Assembly: GCA_002307215.1 (NCBI GenBank)
Contig: DBTU01000019.1
Coordinates: 62,001 to 126,000 of the forward strand
DNA length: 64,000 bases
Direction of reading: 5' to 3'
Source: Lachnoclostridium sp. UBA1308
GTDB taxonomy: Bacteria > Bacillota > Clostridia > Lachnospirales > Lachnospiraceae
Shown: positions 34,939 through 42,568 of the stretch, piece after piece
Position numbering within the stretch: position 1 is the stretch's first letter
How the letters are laid out: each line of letters opens with the position of its first letter
Program-made: the position numbers and the translations under genes
Notes under the pieces: generated by a model
What the model was told of the DNA's origin: nothing
Seen by the model: only the letters and a program-made list of their open reading frames with translations
Databases searched by the model: none

Positions 34939-35844
34939 TCATTTTTTCATTATTTCTATAGCTATTTCCTTTGCCACATCTCCAGACATTACATCCTTAT
35001 TTTTACTATCTTCCAAATAAATAGCGAAATATACTCTGTCTCCATTTTCCTCTGAAAATCCAACATACCAAGCCTGACCATCAGTTCCAGATCCTGTTTT
35101 TCCATAAATCTCACAATTTTCACTATCATCAAGTGCCATAATACTTTTCAAAATATCAGTCTGTTTCTCTGTAAATTGGCTCTTTCCCTCAAATATCTTA
35201 TCTACAATTTGAACTTGTTCAATCGGAGAAATTTTTAACGAAGAACCTAGCCAAAACCCATTTAAATCTCGTAGCTGATTTACATTACTACCCTTCCATT
35301 CAGATATATCACAGTTTCCATAATGTAATTCCTGTAATTCTGATTTCACCTTTTCTTGTCCAATAGCATCTATTACTTGCCTAAAATACCATATACACGA
35401 AGTTTGAAAAGCTTCTTTTAATGTTAAATTCTGATTCCACGAATATATAGGATATATTGTTCCGCTGTATTTCATTACGGATGTTTCATCAGTTAAAACT
35501 CCATTATTCAATCCCATAAGTGTAGATACAATTTTAAATGTAGAATATGGAGAAACCTCAACTTCACACATAGATTTATTATAAAGTAAATACTGATTTT
35601 CTAATGGATCATAGATTACAGCACAACCATTTAAGCCATTGTACATTTTGCTATAATCAACATTTTTCATATTCGTCTCTTGATCTATGCTATGTGTTTC
35701 ATTATCAACCGCTTCCGTTTGTTCTTTTAAAGTTGTATTTTGGGTTTCTTCGACTTCTGCTTTGTCGTTAGAGCACCCAGCAAAAATACCAATATGTGAA
35801 ATTATAGCTAAAAAAATAATATATTTTAACAATCTTCTTTTCAT
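34939..35844 (-). CDS. Class D beta-lactamase-like / penicillin-binding lipoprotein
   Basis: The 301-residue protein has a hydrophobic signal with lipobox IFAGC (Cys24) and a Glu/Thr-rich linker to about residue 62. The transpeptidase-fold domain has all three active-site elements: Ser101-Thr-Phe-Lys104 (PYSTFKIVSTLMG), Ser149 in TSCIWYF with Tyr-Gly-Asn at 175-177 (LHYGNCD), and Lys249-Thr-Gly (YGKTGSGTDGQAWYVGF). FWLGSSLKISPIEQ is the class D segment. Clostridial class D enzymes such as CDD-1 have the same motifs; BlaR1 sensor domains are the other possibility but carry a long metalloprotease part that is absent. No BlaI/BlaR genes are nearby. ATG at 35844 follows CGGAG. Confidence 0.85.
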   Translation of the reverse strand: MKRRLLKYIIFLAIISHIGIFAGCSNDKAEVEETQNTTLKEQTEAVDNETHSIDQETNMKNVDYSKMYNGLNGCAVIYDPLENQYLLYNKSMCEVEVSPYSTFKIVSTLMGLNNGVLTDETSVMKYSGTIYPIYSWNQNLTLKEAFQTSCIWYFRQVIDAIGQEKVKSELQELHYGNCDISEWKGSNVNQLRDLNGFWLGSSLKISPIEQVQIVDKIFEGKSQFTEKQTDILKSIMALDDSENCEIYGKTGSGTDGQAWYVGFSEENGDRVYFAIYLEDSKNKDVMSGDVAKEIAIEIMKK

Positions 35845-35890
35845 TGTATTCTCCGATTTTGTTGTTTTAATAATGATAATTAAGAAAGTA

Positions 35891-36142
35891 TTAGCCTTGA
35901 AGACCATTTGACTGTCGATCCATATCTTCTACAACAATATCATAAATTTCACCTATAGAAGCACAATACTCAAGCAGTTTCCAAGGCGTGTTCGTATGAA
36001 AATGAATTTTTATCAGTTCTTCATCACCAACTGCAAGTAAGCAATCTCCTTCCATGTTTTTTATTATATATTCATTAATTTCATCTTCTGAAAGATTTTT
36101 TCCCTCAATCAATAATTGCGTATCATATTTAAATTCCAGCAT
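35891..36142 (-). CDS. Small stand-alone domain like the C-terminus of FakA/DAK-type kinases
   Basis: The 83-residue protein starts MLEFKYDTQLLIEGKNLSED and contains GDCLLAVGDEELIKIHFHTN then TPWKLLEYCASIGEIYDIVV. GDxLLxVGDEDLxKVHxHTxxP is the signature near the C-terminus of fatty-acid kinase FakA (YloV). Here the domain stands alone, behind an AAAGGAG site, without the kinase part. The termini (MLEF at the start and QSNGLQG at the end) look natural, so it is probably a real small protein rather than a fragment. The role is unknown. Confidence 0.72.
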   Translation of the reverse strand: MLEFKYDTQLLIEGKNLSEDEINEYIIKNMEGDCLLAVGDEELIKIHFHTNTPWKLLEYCASIGEIYDIVVEDMDRQSNGLQG

Positions 36143-36160
36143 AACGTTTCTCCTTTTTTG

Positions 36161-36210
36161 CATTGTCTTGATAATGATTACTTAATAAAAATAATGGGAA
36201 GGTCGGTTAA
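36161..36210. repeat. Cassette-boundary motif, copy 3, with extended flank
   Basis: The CATTGTCTTGATAATGATTA flank (36161-36180) leads into TAATAAAAATAATGGGAAGG then TCGGTTAA (36183-36210). It shares the flank with copy 2 almost base for base, although the adjoining genes are unrelated. Confidence 0.6.
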
Positions 36211-36221
36211 TATCTATTGCC

Positions 36222-36278
36222 CCTATGTACCAAACATCCTTTGCCTGTAATTCTGCCTTTTTCAATGCAAGATCAAAC
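36222..36278 (-). pseudogene. Fragment of a HAD hydrolase gene (paralogue of 29051-29767)
   Basis: About 57 bp match 29199-29255 with few changes (shared TGCCTGTAATTCTGCCTTTT). They encode FDLALKKAELQAKDVWYIG on the minus strand, HAD motif IV region. The adjoining GAID resembles codons 25 residues further on in the intact gene, suggesting an internal deletion between similar WYIG/WYMG codons. It ends at boundary motif copy 3. Confidence 0.7.
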
Positions 36279-36307
36279 GTTGATTATTCTGATAATAAAG
36301 TCAACTT

Positions 36308-36411
36308 AATTTCGATTGTGCAAAAATTTTTGTATCTTTGGTAATAATTTCTTTGGAGATATTCCAGTAGAATTTAACGTAATACAACAAGCAATTTTTT
36401 TTGCATCTTTT
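36308..36411 (-). pseudogene. Possible protein remnant behind the lipoprotein gene
   Basis: Directly after the lipoprotein stop, a frame without start codon reads DAKKIACCITLNSTGISPKK and LLPKIQKFLHNRN then a stop. The composition looks protein-like, but no family was recognised. It could be the tail of a deleted gene or chance. Confidence 0.25.
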
Positions 36412-36858
36412 TTACTCCTCTGATAATCTATTCAAATCTATTTTTAAAGATTGCGACTTATTTTTCAATTCTTTATGTGCTTTTATAGCATCATCATATA
36501 TATTACTATCATCAGACATAGTGTAATTATCTAATCCATTAAAACTACATATTCCATTATCATAAATATATATTTGCCCAGTTTTTTTGTTTTTGTAAAA
36601 AAATACAATACATACAGAATTTTCCCAATTTACTTGTTGCTCTGTTGCCCCTGTTAATTCAATAATGTTATATTGCTTAACAAGTGATTCCACACTTGAT
36701 TTATCTACAATACCTTTTGAATTATAAATAAGACTATCTTCATAAGAGATATTGTAAGAATCAGCCTTAATATCCTTTAATGTGCTATCTTTGTTTTTAC
36801 ATCCTACTAATGCTATACATAAAATAATAATTGTCATAATAGAGATACTTTTTTTCAT
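36412..36858 (-). CDS. Small lipoprotein, unknown function
   Basis: The 148-residue protein has signal MKKSISIMTIIILCIALVGC with Cys20. The mature part is hydrophilic, with KQYNIIELTGATEQQVNWEN and VCIVFFYKNKKTGQIYIYDN, probably a small beta domain, ending in a Lys-rich helix. Ribosome site AAAGGTGG. No relative recognised. Confidence 0.7.
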   Translation of the reverse strand: MKKSISIMTIIILCIALVGCKNKDSTLKDIKADSYNISYEDSLIYNSKGIVDKSSVESLVKQYNIIELTGATEQQVNWENSVCIVFFYKNKKTGQIYIYDNGICSFNGLDNYTMSDDSNIYDDAIKAHKELKNKSQSLKIDLNRLSEE

Positions 36859-36960
36859 AATATGTTACCACCTTTTCGCTTCGCAATATATAACAAATGT
36901 GATTAAGCCAATTATAGATTATGCTTATATTAAGCTACTTCAAAACCCTTTTCTTTTCCA

Positions 36961-36990
36961 TTTTAACACTTTGAAAACAAAGCGTAAACC
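36961..36990. other. Core-like site next to recombinase remnant, copy A
   Basis: The site reads TTTTAACACTTTG, AAAA, CAAAGCGTAAACC. Two imperfect inverted arms (TTTAACACTTTG and the complement of TTTACGCTTTG) flank a 4 bp centre, the layout of tyrosine-recombinase core sites. Repeated at 44741 and 49383. Confidence 0.45.
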
Positions 36991-37033
36991 TTTAAAAATA
37001 GAGTCTCAAACTATTTTAAGGAGGTCATTCTTT

Positions 37034-37204
37034 ATGACAAACTTTATGCGGCTCCTTCCACTCGAAGATCTTACGGAGCTAGATTTGCGTGCGTACCTGC
37101 TTTACTTGCTGGATGTTAAAAAGCTTTCTGCAGTTTCGTACTATGTAATTATCAAAAGTAATGCACCAGCTACTGATATAATGAAAGCAGATATCTATCA
37201 TTAG
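37034..37204 (+). pseudogene. Truncated tyrosine-recombinase-like gene, copy A
   Basis: AAGGAGG precedes an ATG encoding MTNFMRLLPLEDLTELDLRA and YLLYLLDVKKLSAVSYYVII, then a stop after 56 residues. The pattern L-DLR-YLLYLL-KKLSA resembles the N-terminal SAM-like DNA-binding domain of XerC/phage-type integrases; the catalytic domain is absent. It is one of very few plus-strand coding remnants in the island. The family call rests on this short pattern only. Confidence 0.5.
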
Positions 37205-37217
37205 GTATCTGCTTTTT
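37184..37217 (+). terminator. Hairpin after the recombinase remnant, copy A
   Basis: AAAGCAGATATC at 37184 pairs with GGTATCTGCTTTTT (37204-37217), followed by T-rich sequence on the plus strand. The same hairpin, with a shorter loop, is at about 44880-44911 in copy B. Confidence 0.55.
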
Positions 37218-37278
37218 TAGATAAGTCATTAAACATTTGCATCTGTTGCAAAGGCCTCTGTACCCATTGGTGAAATTA

Positions 37279-37491
37279 TTACGAAGTTTCATTGCTATCC
37301 GTGACAACCTTGGCATTACCCACCATGACCTGCAGGAAAAGGGTTGATTCTAGATGTGTATGTCCCGGTAGTATTTCCCCTTTTGCAATGTTTAGAATAA
37401 AGGCAATTACATTATCGCTTTTGAAAAGCATCCGCTTGGCGATTTTTCCCTCTGGCTCATGAAAATAATCATTGAAAATAAACTTGTTCAT
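37279..37491 (-). pseudogene. Truncated cupin gene, copy A
   Basis: The 70 residues are nearly identical to the first 69 of the cupin at 44922-45269 (KGEILPGHTHLESTLFLQVM). A deletion of about 84 bp joins the NETS codons to a stop, removing the second half of the barrel. ILPGHTHLE holds the metal-binding histidines, but the last ligand strand is gone. Confidence 0.75.
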
Positions 37492-37680
37492 AGATAAATC
37501 TCCTCGTATAATTTAAGCATAAGCTTTAATATACCCCAATTGGGGCATATATAACTAATTTCTTTTCTACAAAATGCTCAAATATCTTACAAGGAAATAA
37601 CCAAGTCAAATCACAATGAGAGATGTGGTTCAATGTTACGCATGTAAGTTCATCATGGTATAAAGATGTCTAAATACACC

Positions 37681-38634
37681 TTAACATTTCATAAGAAGTC
37701 TTAGAATTCGTAGTATCATATCATTCTTACGAAAAATTTTATTTGACCATGTTTCAGAATAATGACCAAATATCGGACTTGTTTTAGGCAGGGAAACGTC
37801 ATTATACATTAGTCTGTAGATTTCATTTAATAAATGGATAGATGTTCCCATTCTCATAAACTCAGGAAATAACGAAAAATCGCATAAATTCTCCAAACCA
37901 GAAAGCCATGTAAGAAAATTTTTTGATTCCAAAAATTCAATGTCTGATGATGGGCTGTTAGTGCAATAGTAAATACCATCTTTTCTATGCCAAATATACT
38001 CTAAAAAATCCCTTTCTTTTGCCTTATCCAAAAAGTTATTGTTTTGTAAAAGCCAAATTATATAAACCGTATATGGTTTCAATAATATTTTATTGTTTTT
38101 CCTGTTCTCTTCTTCCCAGATATCTTCATCAAGAGAACCGTTTTTGAACGCCTTTGAAAGATGATACGCGCATATTTCTTTCTTTGTCTGTACCAACGGA
38201 TGTTTGGAATCAAATAAAGATAGATTTGCCGCTACTAATGTCCTAAATGCAACTTGAAAACCATAATGATGTTCATTAGTATCCAACCATTCCTCTTGGC
38301 CTTGTATATACCTTTCCATAAGTTGAATAGCTTTATAAATCATTTCATCATTTTCTCCCAACGATAATTCGCGAGCACGTCTGAGTGCAGCTTCAGTAGT
38401 AGTAAATTTTTGTTTTAATTGAGATTTAGTATCCTGTGTATGAAATCTGCCCCATGAGCCGTTTTCCCATTGTTCGGTCGCAAGTTGTTTATACCATTTA
38501 GACTCTCTAAGCTTGTTATTTTCGGATTCATTAGATGAATTATGTATTATCTCTTTTTTTAATATATATTTTGGAACAGGATCAGGCATATTCTCATTAA
38601 GATAATCAGTGACATCTTGTAGATGCTCTAACAA
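37681..38634 (-). CDS. Alpha-helical protein, possibly prenyltransferase/squalene-cyclase-like toroid
   Basis: The 317-residue protein has a TTG start with GAGGGGGTG upstream. The sequence is helical and Trp-rich: ATEQWENGSWGRFHTQDTKS, then KFTTTEAALRRARELSL, YGFQVAFRTLVAANLSLFD and a terminal NDMILRILRLLMKC. The WENGSWGRFHT stretch recalls QW motifs of alpha/alpha-toroid proteins, but catalytic Asp motifs of cyclases are not seen. No signal peptide. Function not recognised. Confidence 0.65.
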   Translation of the reverse strand: MLEHLQDVTDYLNENMPDPVPKYILKKEIIHNSSNESENNKLRESKWYKQLATEQWENGSWGRFHTQDTKSQLKQKFTTTEAALRRARELSLGENDEMIYKAIQLMERYIQGQEEWLDTNEHHYGFQVAFRTLVAANLSLFDSKHPLVQTKKEICAYHLSKAFKNGSLDEDIWEEENRKNNKILLKPYTVYIIWLLQNNNFLDKAKERDFLEYIWHRKDGIYYCTNSPSSDIEFLESKNFLTWLSGLENLCDFSLFPEFMRMGTSIHLLNEIYRLMYNDVSLPKTSPIFGHYSETWSNKIFRKNDMILRILRLLMKC

Positions 38635-38678
38635 TTTAACACCCCCTCTTACGCTTACTGTAAATTAATTAGCCTTTT

Positions 38679-38735
38679 CATTGTCCTATTAAAAGATTGC
38701 TTCATAAACATAATGGGAAGTTCTAAATCAGAATA
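38679..38735. repeat. Cassette-boundary motif, copy 4
   Basis: The CATTGTCCTATTAAAAG flank is followed by CATAAACATAATGGGAAGTT at 38703, then CTAAATCAGA. It sits between the GNAT gene at 38763 and the start of the 37681-38634 gene. Confidence 0.6.
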
Positions 38736-38762
38736 TGTTAACGTCAAAAAATATGCTCATTT

Positions 38763-39236
38763 TTAACGGCAATATTCAAGTTGTTTTGCTAAAAAGAGAC
38801 AAGGATTTTCTTTATCCCAATAAAGTGGAAATACCTCTAATGGAATAAAACCGAGTTTACAATAAAACTTTCTAGTCTTTTCGTATGGTTCGTATACCGC
38901 AGAAGAGTCCAAGGTCTTTACTGTTAAGTACTTAAACCCATTCGTAACACAAAACTGTTCAACACACTCAATCAGCAATGTTCCAATCCCTTGCATATGA
39001 AATTCATTCAAAATTCCCATCACACAGATTTCAGCAGTAAATGCGTTGTGAATTTTTACAGCGACAAAGCCAATCGGAACTGTATTATTAAAAGCTGCAT
39101 AGAAAGGCATATCTCGTACTTTTTCTGTATACTCAACAATTGAATTTTCCACTGCAAACCAATCCGGCAATGCTCTTAAAATGTGATTACAGATAGTTGA
39201 TTTGCTTTCTGAATCTAAAATATCTTTTATATCCAT
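38763..39236 (-). CDS. GNAT-family N-acetyltransferase
   Basis: The 157-residue protein starts MDIKDILDSESKSTICNHIL behind GGAGG; the longer frame to 39284 overlaps the previous gene and lacks a site. It contains FVAVKIHNAFTAEICVMGIL and the CoA signature HMQGIGTLLIECV, then YEKTRKFYCKLGFIPLEVFP. A typical single-domain acetyltransferase with unknown substrate, possibly a small-molecule or drug detoxifier. Confidence 0.88.
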   Translation of the reverse strand: MDIKDILDSESKSTICNHILRALPDWFAVENSIVEYTEKVRDMPFYAAFNNTVPIGFVAVKIHNAFTAEICVMGILNEFHMQGIGTLLIECVEQFCVTNGFKYLTVKTLDSSAVYEPYEKTRKFYCKLGFIPLEVFPLYWDKENPCLFLAKQLEYCR

Positions 39237-39274
39237 GTTTAAATTTCCTCCATCGAGTTGAAATGATTTCATTA

Positions 39275-40129
39275 TTACTGGCACAATTTATAAATCATAG
39301 TTTCATTTGTATCATAATTCATACCATCTATCATTAATAGATATTTTTTATCCATTTTCAACTGCTCGAAGCATTTTCTTTCTAAGGCGATTCTCTCCTG
39401 AAAATATATCATTAAATCATCTCTTGTTTGAACATTCCTTAAAATTCCATATTTTGATTTTTTTAAATATTCAACCATCCAATCAATCCAGTCTGGATAT
39501 AAGTCATAGTTATCGGAAATACGTTCCGTAGCGATTTTCTCGATTTGAGCTTTCAAATCTATTGGATTCAAGTAAAATATTGTAGGATTTAGTGGACTCA
39601 GAATTTCAAGTATTTCATTCACATATTGCACCATTTCTTCAGTTGTGCAAGATAATGAACGCATAAATCCATTAAATATTTGTTGAAATATTACATTTTC
39701 AAATATGTATATTTTATCATTAGTTAATGCATTTTCAACAAAAGCCTTAACCTTCCCTTTTAATGATTCAACGAATCTCAACTTACTGATATTTCCATCA
39801 TCAGCAATATAACTTCTAAGCAAAGATACCGTATTTTCATCTTGTTTAAATTCAGGTATAAAAATGCAATTGTATGCTCCATACATACACACTTTTTCTA
39901 ATAACTGCAATTTTGTGTTCACATTCTTTTCTTACAAATCTAAAAATTCATTTGCCTCCATCACAGCTGTCATTCTTATGTCACACGGATTTTCAATAAT
40001 TGAATCTCCACAATATTCAAAGTGCACTTCTGTATGATGTGCTTCATTCACGTGCTGAAAAAGCTTCCATGCATATGTAGATTTGCCACTACCATGAATA
40101 CCTTCCATATTAATAAATCTTGTTTTCAA
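39275..40129 (-). pseudogene. P-loop (deoxynucleoside/thymidylate-kinase-like) gene interrupted by an in-frame TAA
   Basis: The N-terminal 65 residues carry a Walker A, MEGIHGSGKSTYAWKLFQHV. TAA at 39932-39934 follows EANEFLDL, and the same frame then continues EKNVNTKLQLLEKVCMYGAY through IYIFENVIFQQIFNGFMRSL to the normal end at 39275, over 210 more residues. No frameshift is needed; one base change (for example CAA to TAA) accounts for it. The start is TTG with only a weak GGTGG. Internal restart at the GTG 39922 would give a protein without the ATP site. It is recently inactivated, or a rare readthrough case. Confidence 0.72.
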
Positions 40130-40194
40130 TCTATAGCCACCATCACTTTCATATACTAAACTATCAATATCATCAATTCCTATTGTTTCTATAT

Positions 40195-40234
40195 ATCTTT
40201 AAAATCAATTCGCATTCGCCACCGATTGAGAAGC
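40195..40234. repeat. Second short intergenic repeat, copy 1
   Basis: ATTCGCATTCGCCACCGATTG with flanking ATCTTTAAAA resembles 46761-46796 (ATCTTTAATTCGCCATTGCC, ACCAATTG). It lies just before the boundary motif copy 5. It may be a piece of a shared lost gene, as the minus strand reads as coding-like sequence. Confidence 0.4.
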
Positions 40235-40259
40235 TTTTTATCTTTCCATAACCATACCA

Positions 40260-40290
40260 AATAATACAATGGGAAGCTCGATTTCCATAC
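40260..40290. repeat. Cassette-boundary motif, copy 5
   Basis: AATAATACAATGGGAAGCTC then GATTTCC, between the LD-carboxypeptidase gene and the broken P-loop gene. The AATGGGAAG core is intact; the TAAACA box is changed to TAATACA. Confidence 0.5.
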
Positions 40291-40341
40291 AGCTTAGAAG
40301 TTGTCGTGATACTAGTGTCTGAATGCCCTTCATCATATTTA

Positions 40342-41385
40342 CTACGCTGTCGGACTTTCTAAAAAAGTTATTGATTTCTTTTCGCAATCCAATTCAGTAG
40401 TAATACCATACGGAATAATTCCTATCGGTTTTGCATGCCCAAAATTTATATTATAAAAAATAGGCATATCTAATAATTTTTCCTCATTTACAATAACTTG
40501 CTTAATAACTGTTTTATATTCATCATAATATTGTTCCCCTTGAGGCTTCCCAATAATAACTCCACTAATGATCTTCAATATGCCCTGTGCTGCAAGATTT
40601 CTGAATGTCCACTTAACAAAATCTGGCGTTGGCTTGTCTTCGCTTGTTTCAACGAAAAGAATTGCATTTCTCCACGCATCAAGTGTAGGCCAAATTTCAG
40701 TCCCTATTGCCATCATAAAAACATCAAGACACCCTCCTAAAAGTCTACCTTGTACCTTTCCATTTCCATTGATCACTTCATAGCCATGTTTATCTTTCTT
40801 CATAACTTGCTGGGTATTAATATTGTTCTCCTGCCAAGGAATATAATCATCAGTCCATTTCGCGCTTGGTTCTAATTTATACTCTCCCCATTTTCCAAAT
40901 AATACATCGTTTACAGCTTTTTTAGTATAATCAAACATTTGTACATACTCACCAAATTCGCACATTATAGATGGTCCATAGAAAGAAACAACACCTGCTT
41001 TAAACATCATAAAATGATTAATTGTGCTATCTGAATATCCCATAAATATTTTAGGATGATTTTTTATGATATCAAAATCAATATATGGAAGAATTCGAAT
41101 TGTATCATCTCCACCAATTGCACAAAAAACAGCAGAAACTGTTTTATCTTGCAGAGCTTCCATAAAATCCTTGGCTCTTAATTCAGGATGTTTTGAAACA
41201 AATTCACTTCCTCTTAATGCATGTGGCATACAAGCTACTTCAAGCTCAAAATCATTTTCAAGTCTTTCCTTCGCAATTATATATTTATGAATTAAATCCT
41301 CATCGCCTAATCCTCCCCATGAAAGACTTACGATAGCAATCTTATCGCCTTTATTTAATCTTTTCGGTTTAATCAATTCGTTCAT
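40342..41385 (-). CDS. S66-family LD-carboxypeptidase / MccF-like serine peptidase
   Basis: The 347-residue protein starts with LIKPKRLNKGDKIAIVSLSW, then GIGGDDTIRIL-type sequence (CAIGGDDTIRILPYI) and GYSDSTINHFMMFKAG with the expected nucleophile serine. FVETSEDKPTPDFVKWTFRN supplies the catalytic Glu region, and NINFGHAKPIGIIPYG the catalytic His. S66 enzymes cleave muropeptide LD bonds, or in MccF inactivate the antibiotic microcin C. In this island a self-immunity or detoxification role is as likely as cell-wall recycling. Confidence 0.87.
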   Translation of the reverse strand: MNELIKPKRLNKGDKIAIVSLSWGGLGDEDLIHKYIIAKERLENDFELEVACMPHALRGSEFVSKHPELRAKDFMEALQDKTVSAVFCAIGGDDTIRILPYIDFDIIKNHPKIFMGYSDSTINHFMMFKAGVVSFYGPSIMCEFGEYVQMFDYTKKAVNDVLFGKWGEYKLEPSAKWTDDYIPWQENNINTQQVMKKDKHGYEVINGNGKVQGRLLGGCLDVFMMAIGTEIWPTLDAWRNAILFVETSEDKPTPDFVKWTFRNLAAQGILKIISGVIIGKPQGEQYYDEYKTVIKQVIVNEEKLLDMPIFYNINFGHAKPIGIIPYGITTELDCEKKSITFLESPTA

Positions 41386-41450
41386 CCTCCCTAAGATAAA
41401 ATTATACCCTTCAGCACATTCAAATTTTTCTATTTCTATCTACCTTTGTT

Positions 41451-41477
41451 TTATAAACAATGGGAATTACAGGTAAG
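41451..41477. repeat. Cassette-boundary motif, copy 6
   Basis: TTATAAACAATGGGAATTAC then AGGTAAG, between the 41495 gene and the LD-carboxypeptidase start. The motif is shortened by three bases inside (AAACAATGGGAA). Confidence 0.5.
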
Positions 41478-41494
41478 AGATTACTATGTTATTT

Positions 41495-42448
41495 TCATTT
41501 ATTCCCTGCTAACATTTCTAGCATATCTTTTATCTGAGAAAGGGTTCCATCCATTAAATTCATACATACGCTTCTGCCTTTTACGCCCGTCATAGCGCTA
41601 ACATGACATTCGTGAACTAACCCATCTATCAACAGCATCCTTTCACTTGCGGATTTACACAACAACCACTTGCTCGTAAAAGCATTAAATATTTCTGTAG
41701 CACGTCCTCCGGGTATATTATTCGAGTTACAACTGCGACGGTATTCACGATATGTATAGTAATATCCACATGGGCAGGCTATCAATGCGGTATAGCTGAC
41801 GGCTTTATGTACTGTGCCGCAGTAATGGCAGATTATTTCACCTCTTTCTAATCCTTCACGGGTATCTCTCGCCTGTTTGCACCGGGTATAAAACGTATAA
41901 CCGATTTCATCGAGTAAATCTTCATCAAGAAGTCCTTTCGCTTCGCTATGATATAGTTTGACTAACTTATTTCGCGAAACTTTTTCGGACCATTTAATTT
42001 TGTTAAATTTTGATGTATCGATATTTTCAGTTAACTCCGCAAGTCCCTTTTTCTCGCGATCCAAACGGAATTTTGTTCTTTCAATTTGATTAGCCTTTTT
42101 AGCGGCTGTTAGCAGGGCATATCTTTCTTCATAGCCTTCTTCGTATTTGGTTTTGCATTTTTCAAGCATGGCATTTAAAGATTCATCATCTTTTACCGTA
42201 ACACCTAAAACGTTGAAAGAATCGTCGCCGATTGTAACAGATAGTAATTCAATGCGGTAATTTCGGCAATAGCCGTATGTCCAGCCGGAACTTTTATCAA
42301 AACGCGGATAGTTATTATACACATTATACTTGTACATCATTTCATTGTCGAAAACCAAAAACAGTTCTCGGATTCTTTCTGGTAAAAACCATACTAATTC
42401 CTCATAAGTAGGCTTAATATTCCTTGGGAATTTTTCTATCCATTTCAT
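41495..42448 (-). CDS. Zinc-ribbon-containing protein of unknown function
   Basis: The 317-residue protein has a Trp/Phe-rich N-terminus (MKWIEKFPRNIKPTYEELVW), a helical charged middle (TAAKKANQIERTKFRLDREK), then a four-cysteine cluster IICHYCGTVHKAV ... IACPCGYYYTYREYRRSC, expected to bind zinc. HECHVSAMTGVKGRSVC follows. No nuclease or DNA-binding motif was identified. It is a complete gene with weak upstream GGAT. Function not recognised. Confidence 0.7.
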   Translation of the reverse strand: MKWIEKFPRNIKPTYEELVWFLPERIRELFLVFDNEMMYKYNVYNNYPRFDKSSGWTYGYCRNYRIELLSVTIGDDSFNVLGVTVKDDESLNAMLEKCKTKYEEGYEERYALLTAAKKANQIERTKFRLDREKKGLAELTENIDTSKFNKIKWSEKVSRNKLVKLYHSEAKGLLDEDLLDEIGYTFYTRCKQARDTREGLERGEIICHYCGTVHKAVSYTALIACPCGYYYTYREYRRSCNSNNIPGGRATEIFNAFTSKWLLCKSASERMLLIDGLVHECHVSAMTGVKGRSVCMNLMDGTLSQIKDMLEMLAGNK

Positions 42449-42517
42449 AAAGACGTAATCCTTTCACATCTCAAAATATAAATAATATCTACTTCGTATT
42501 AATTAAATCATGGCTAG

Positions 42518-42550
42518 TAATAAACATTATCAGAAGTTCAAACTGCTTTA
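42518..42550. repeat. Cassette-boundary motif, copy 7
   Basis: TAATAAACATTATCAGAAGT then TCAAACTGCTTT. Very close to copy 2, which has AGAAGTTCAAACTGACTT. Placed between the MBL gene and the zinc-ribbon gene. Confidence 0.6.
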
Positions 42551-42568
42551 AAAGTTAAGTTCAGATTA

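Larger units (their letters stand above)
36941..37660. repeat. 720 bp duplicated block, copy A
   Basis: The block is collinear with 44721-45441. The order is: first codons of the P-loop kinase gene (here cut off after MEKKRVLK), core-like site, recombinase remnant (+), hairpin, cupin gene (-) and about 170 bp of its upstream region. Copy A keeps an 84-bp piece of the recombinase missing in copy B but has lost part of the cupin gene. Both ends of homology are abrupt. Confidence 0.8.

Noticed and set aside
33148..39934. Recoding of TAA as sense
   Set aside because: Many intact genes in the window end with TAA, so point mutation is far more likely.
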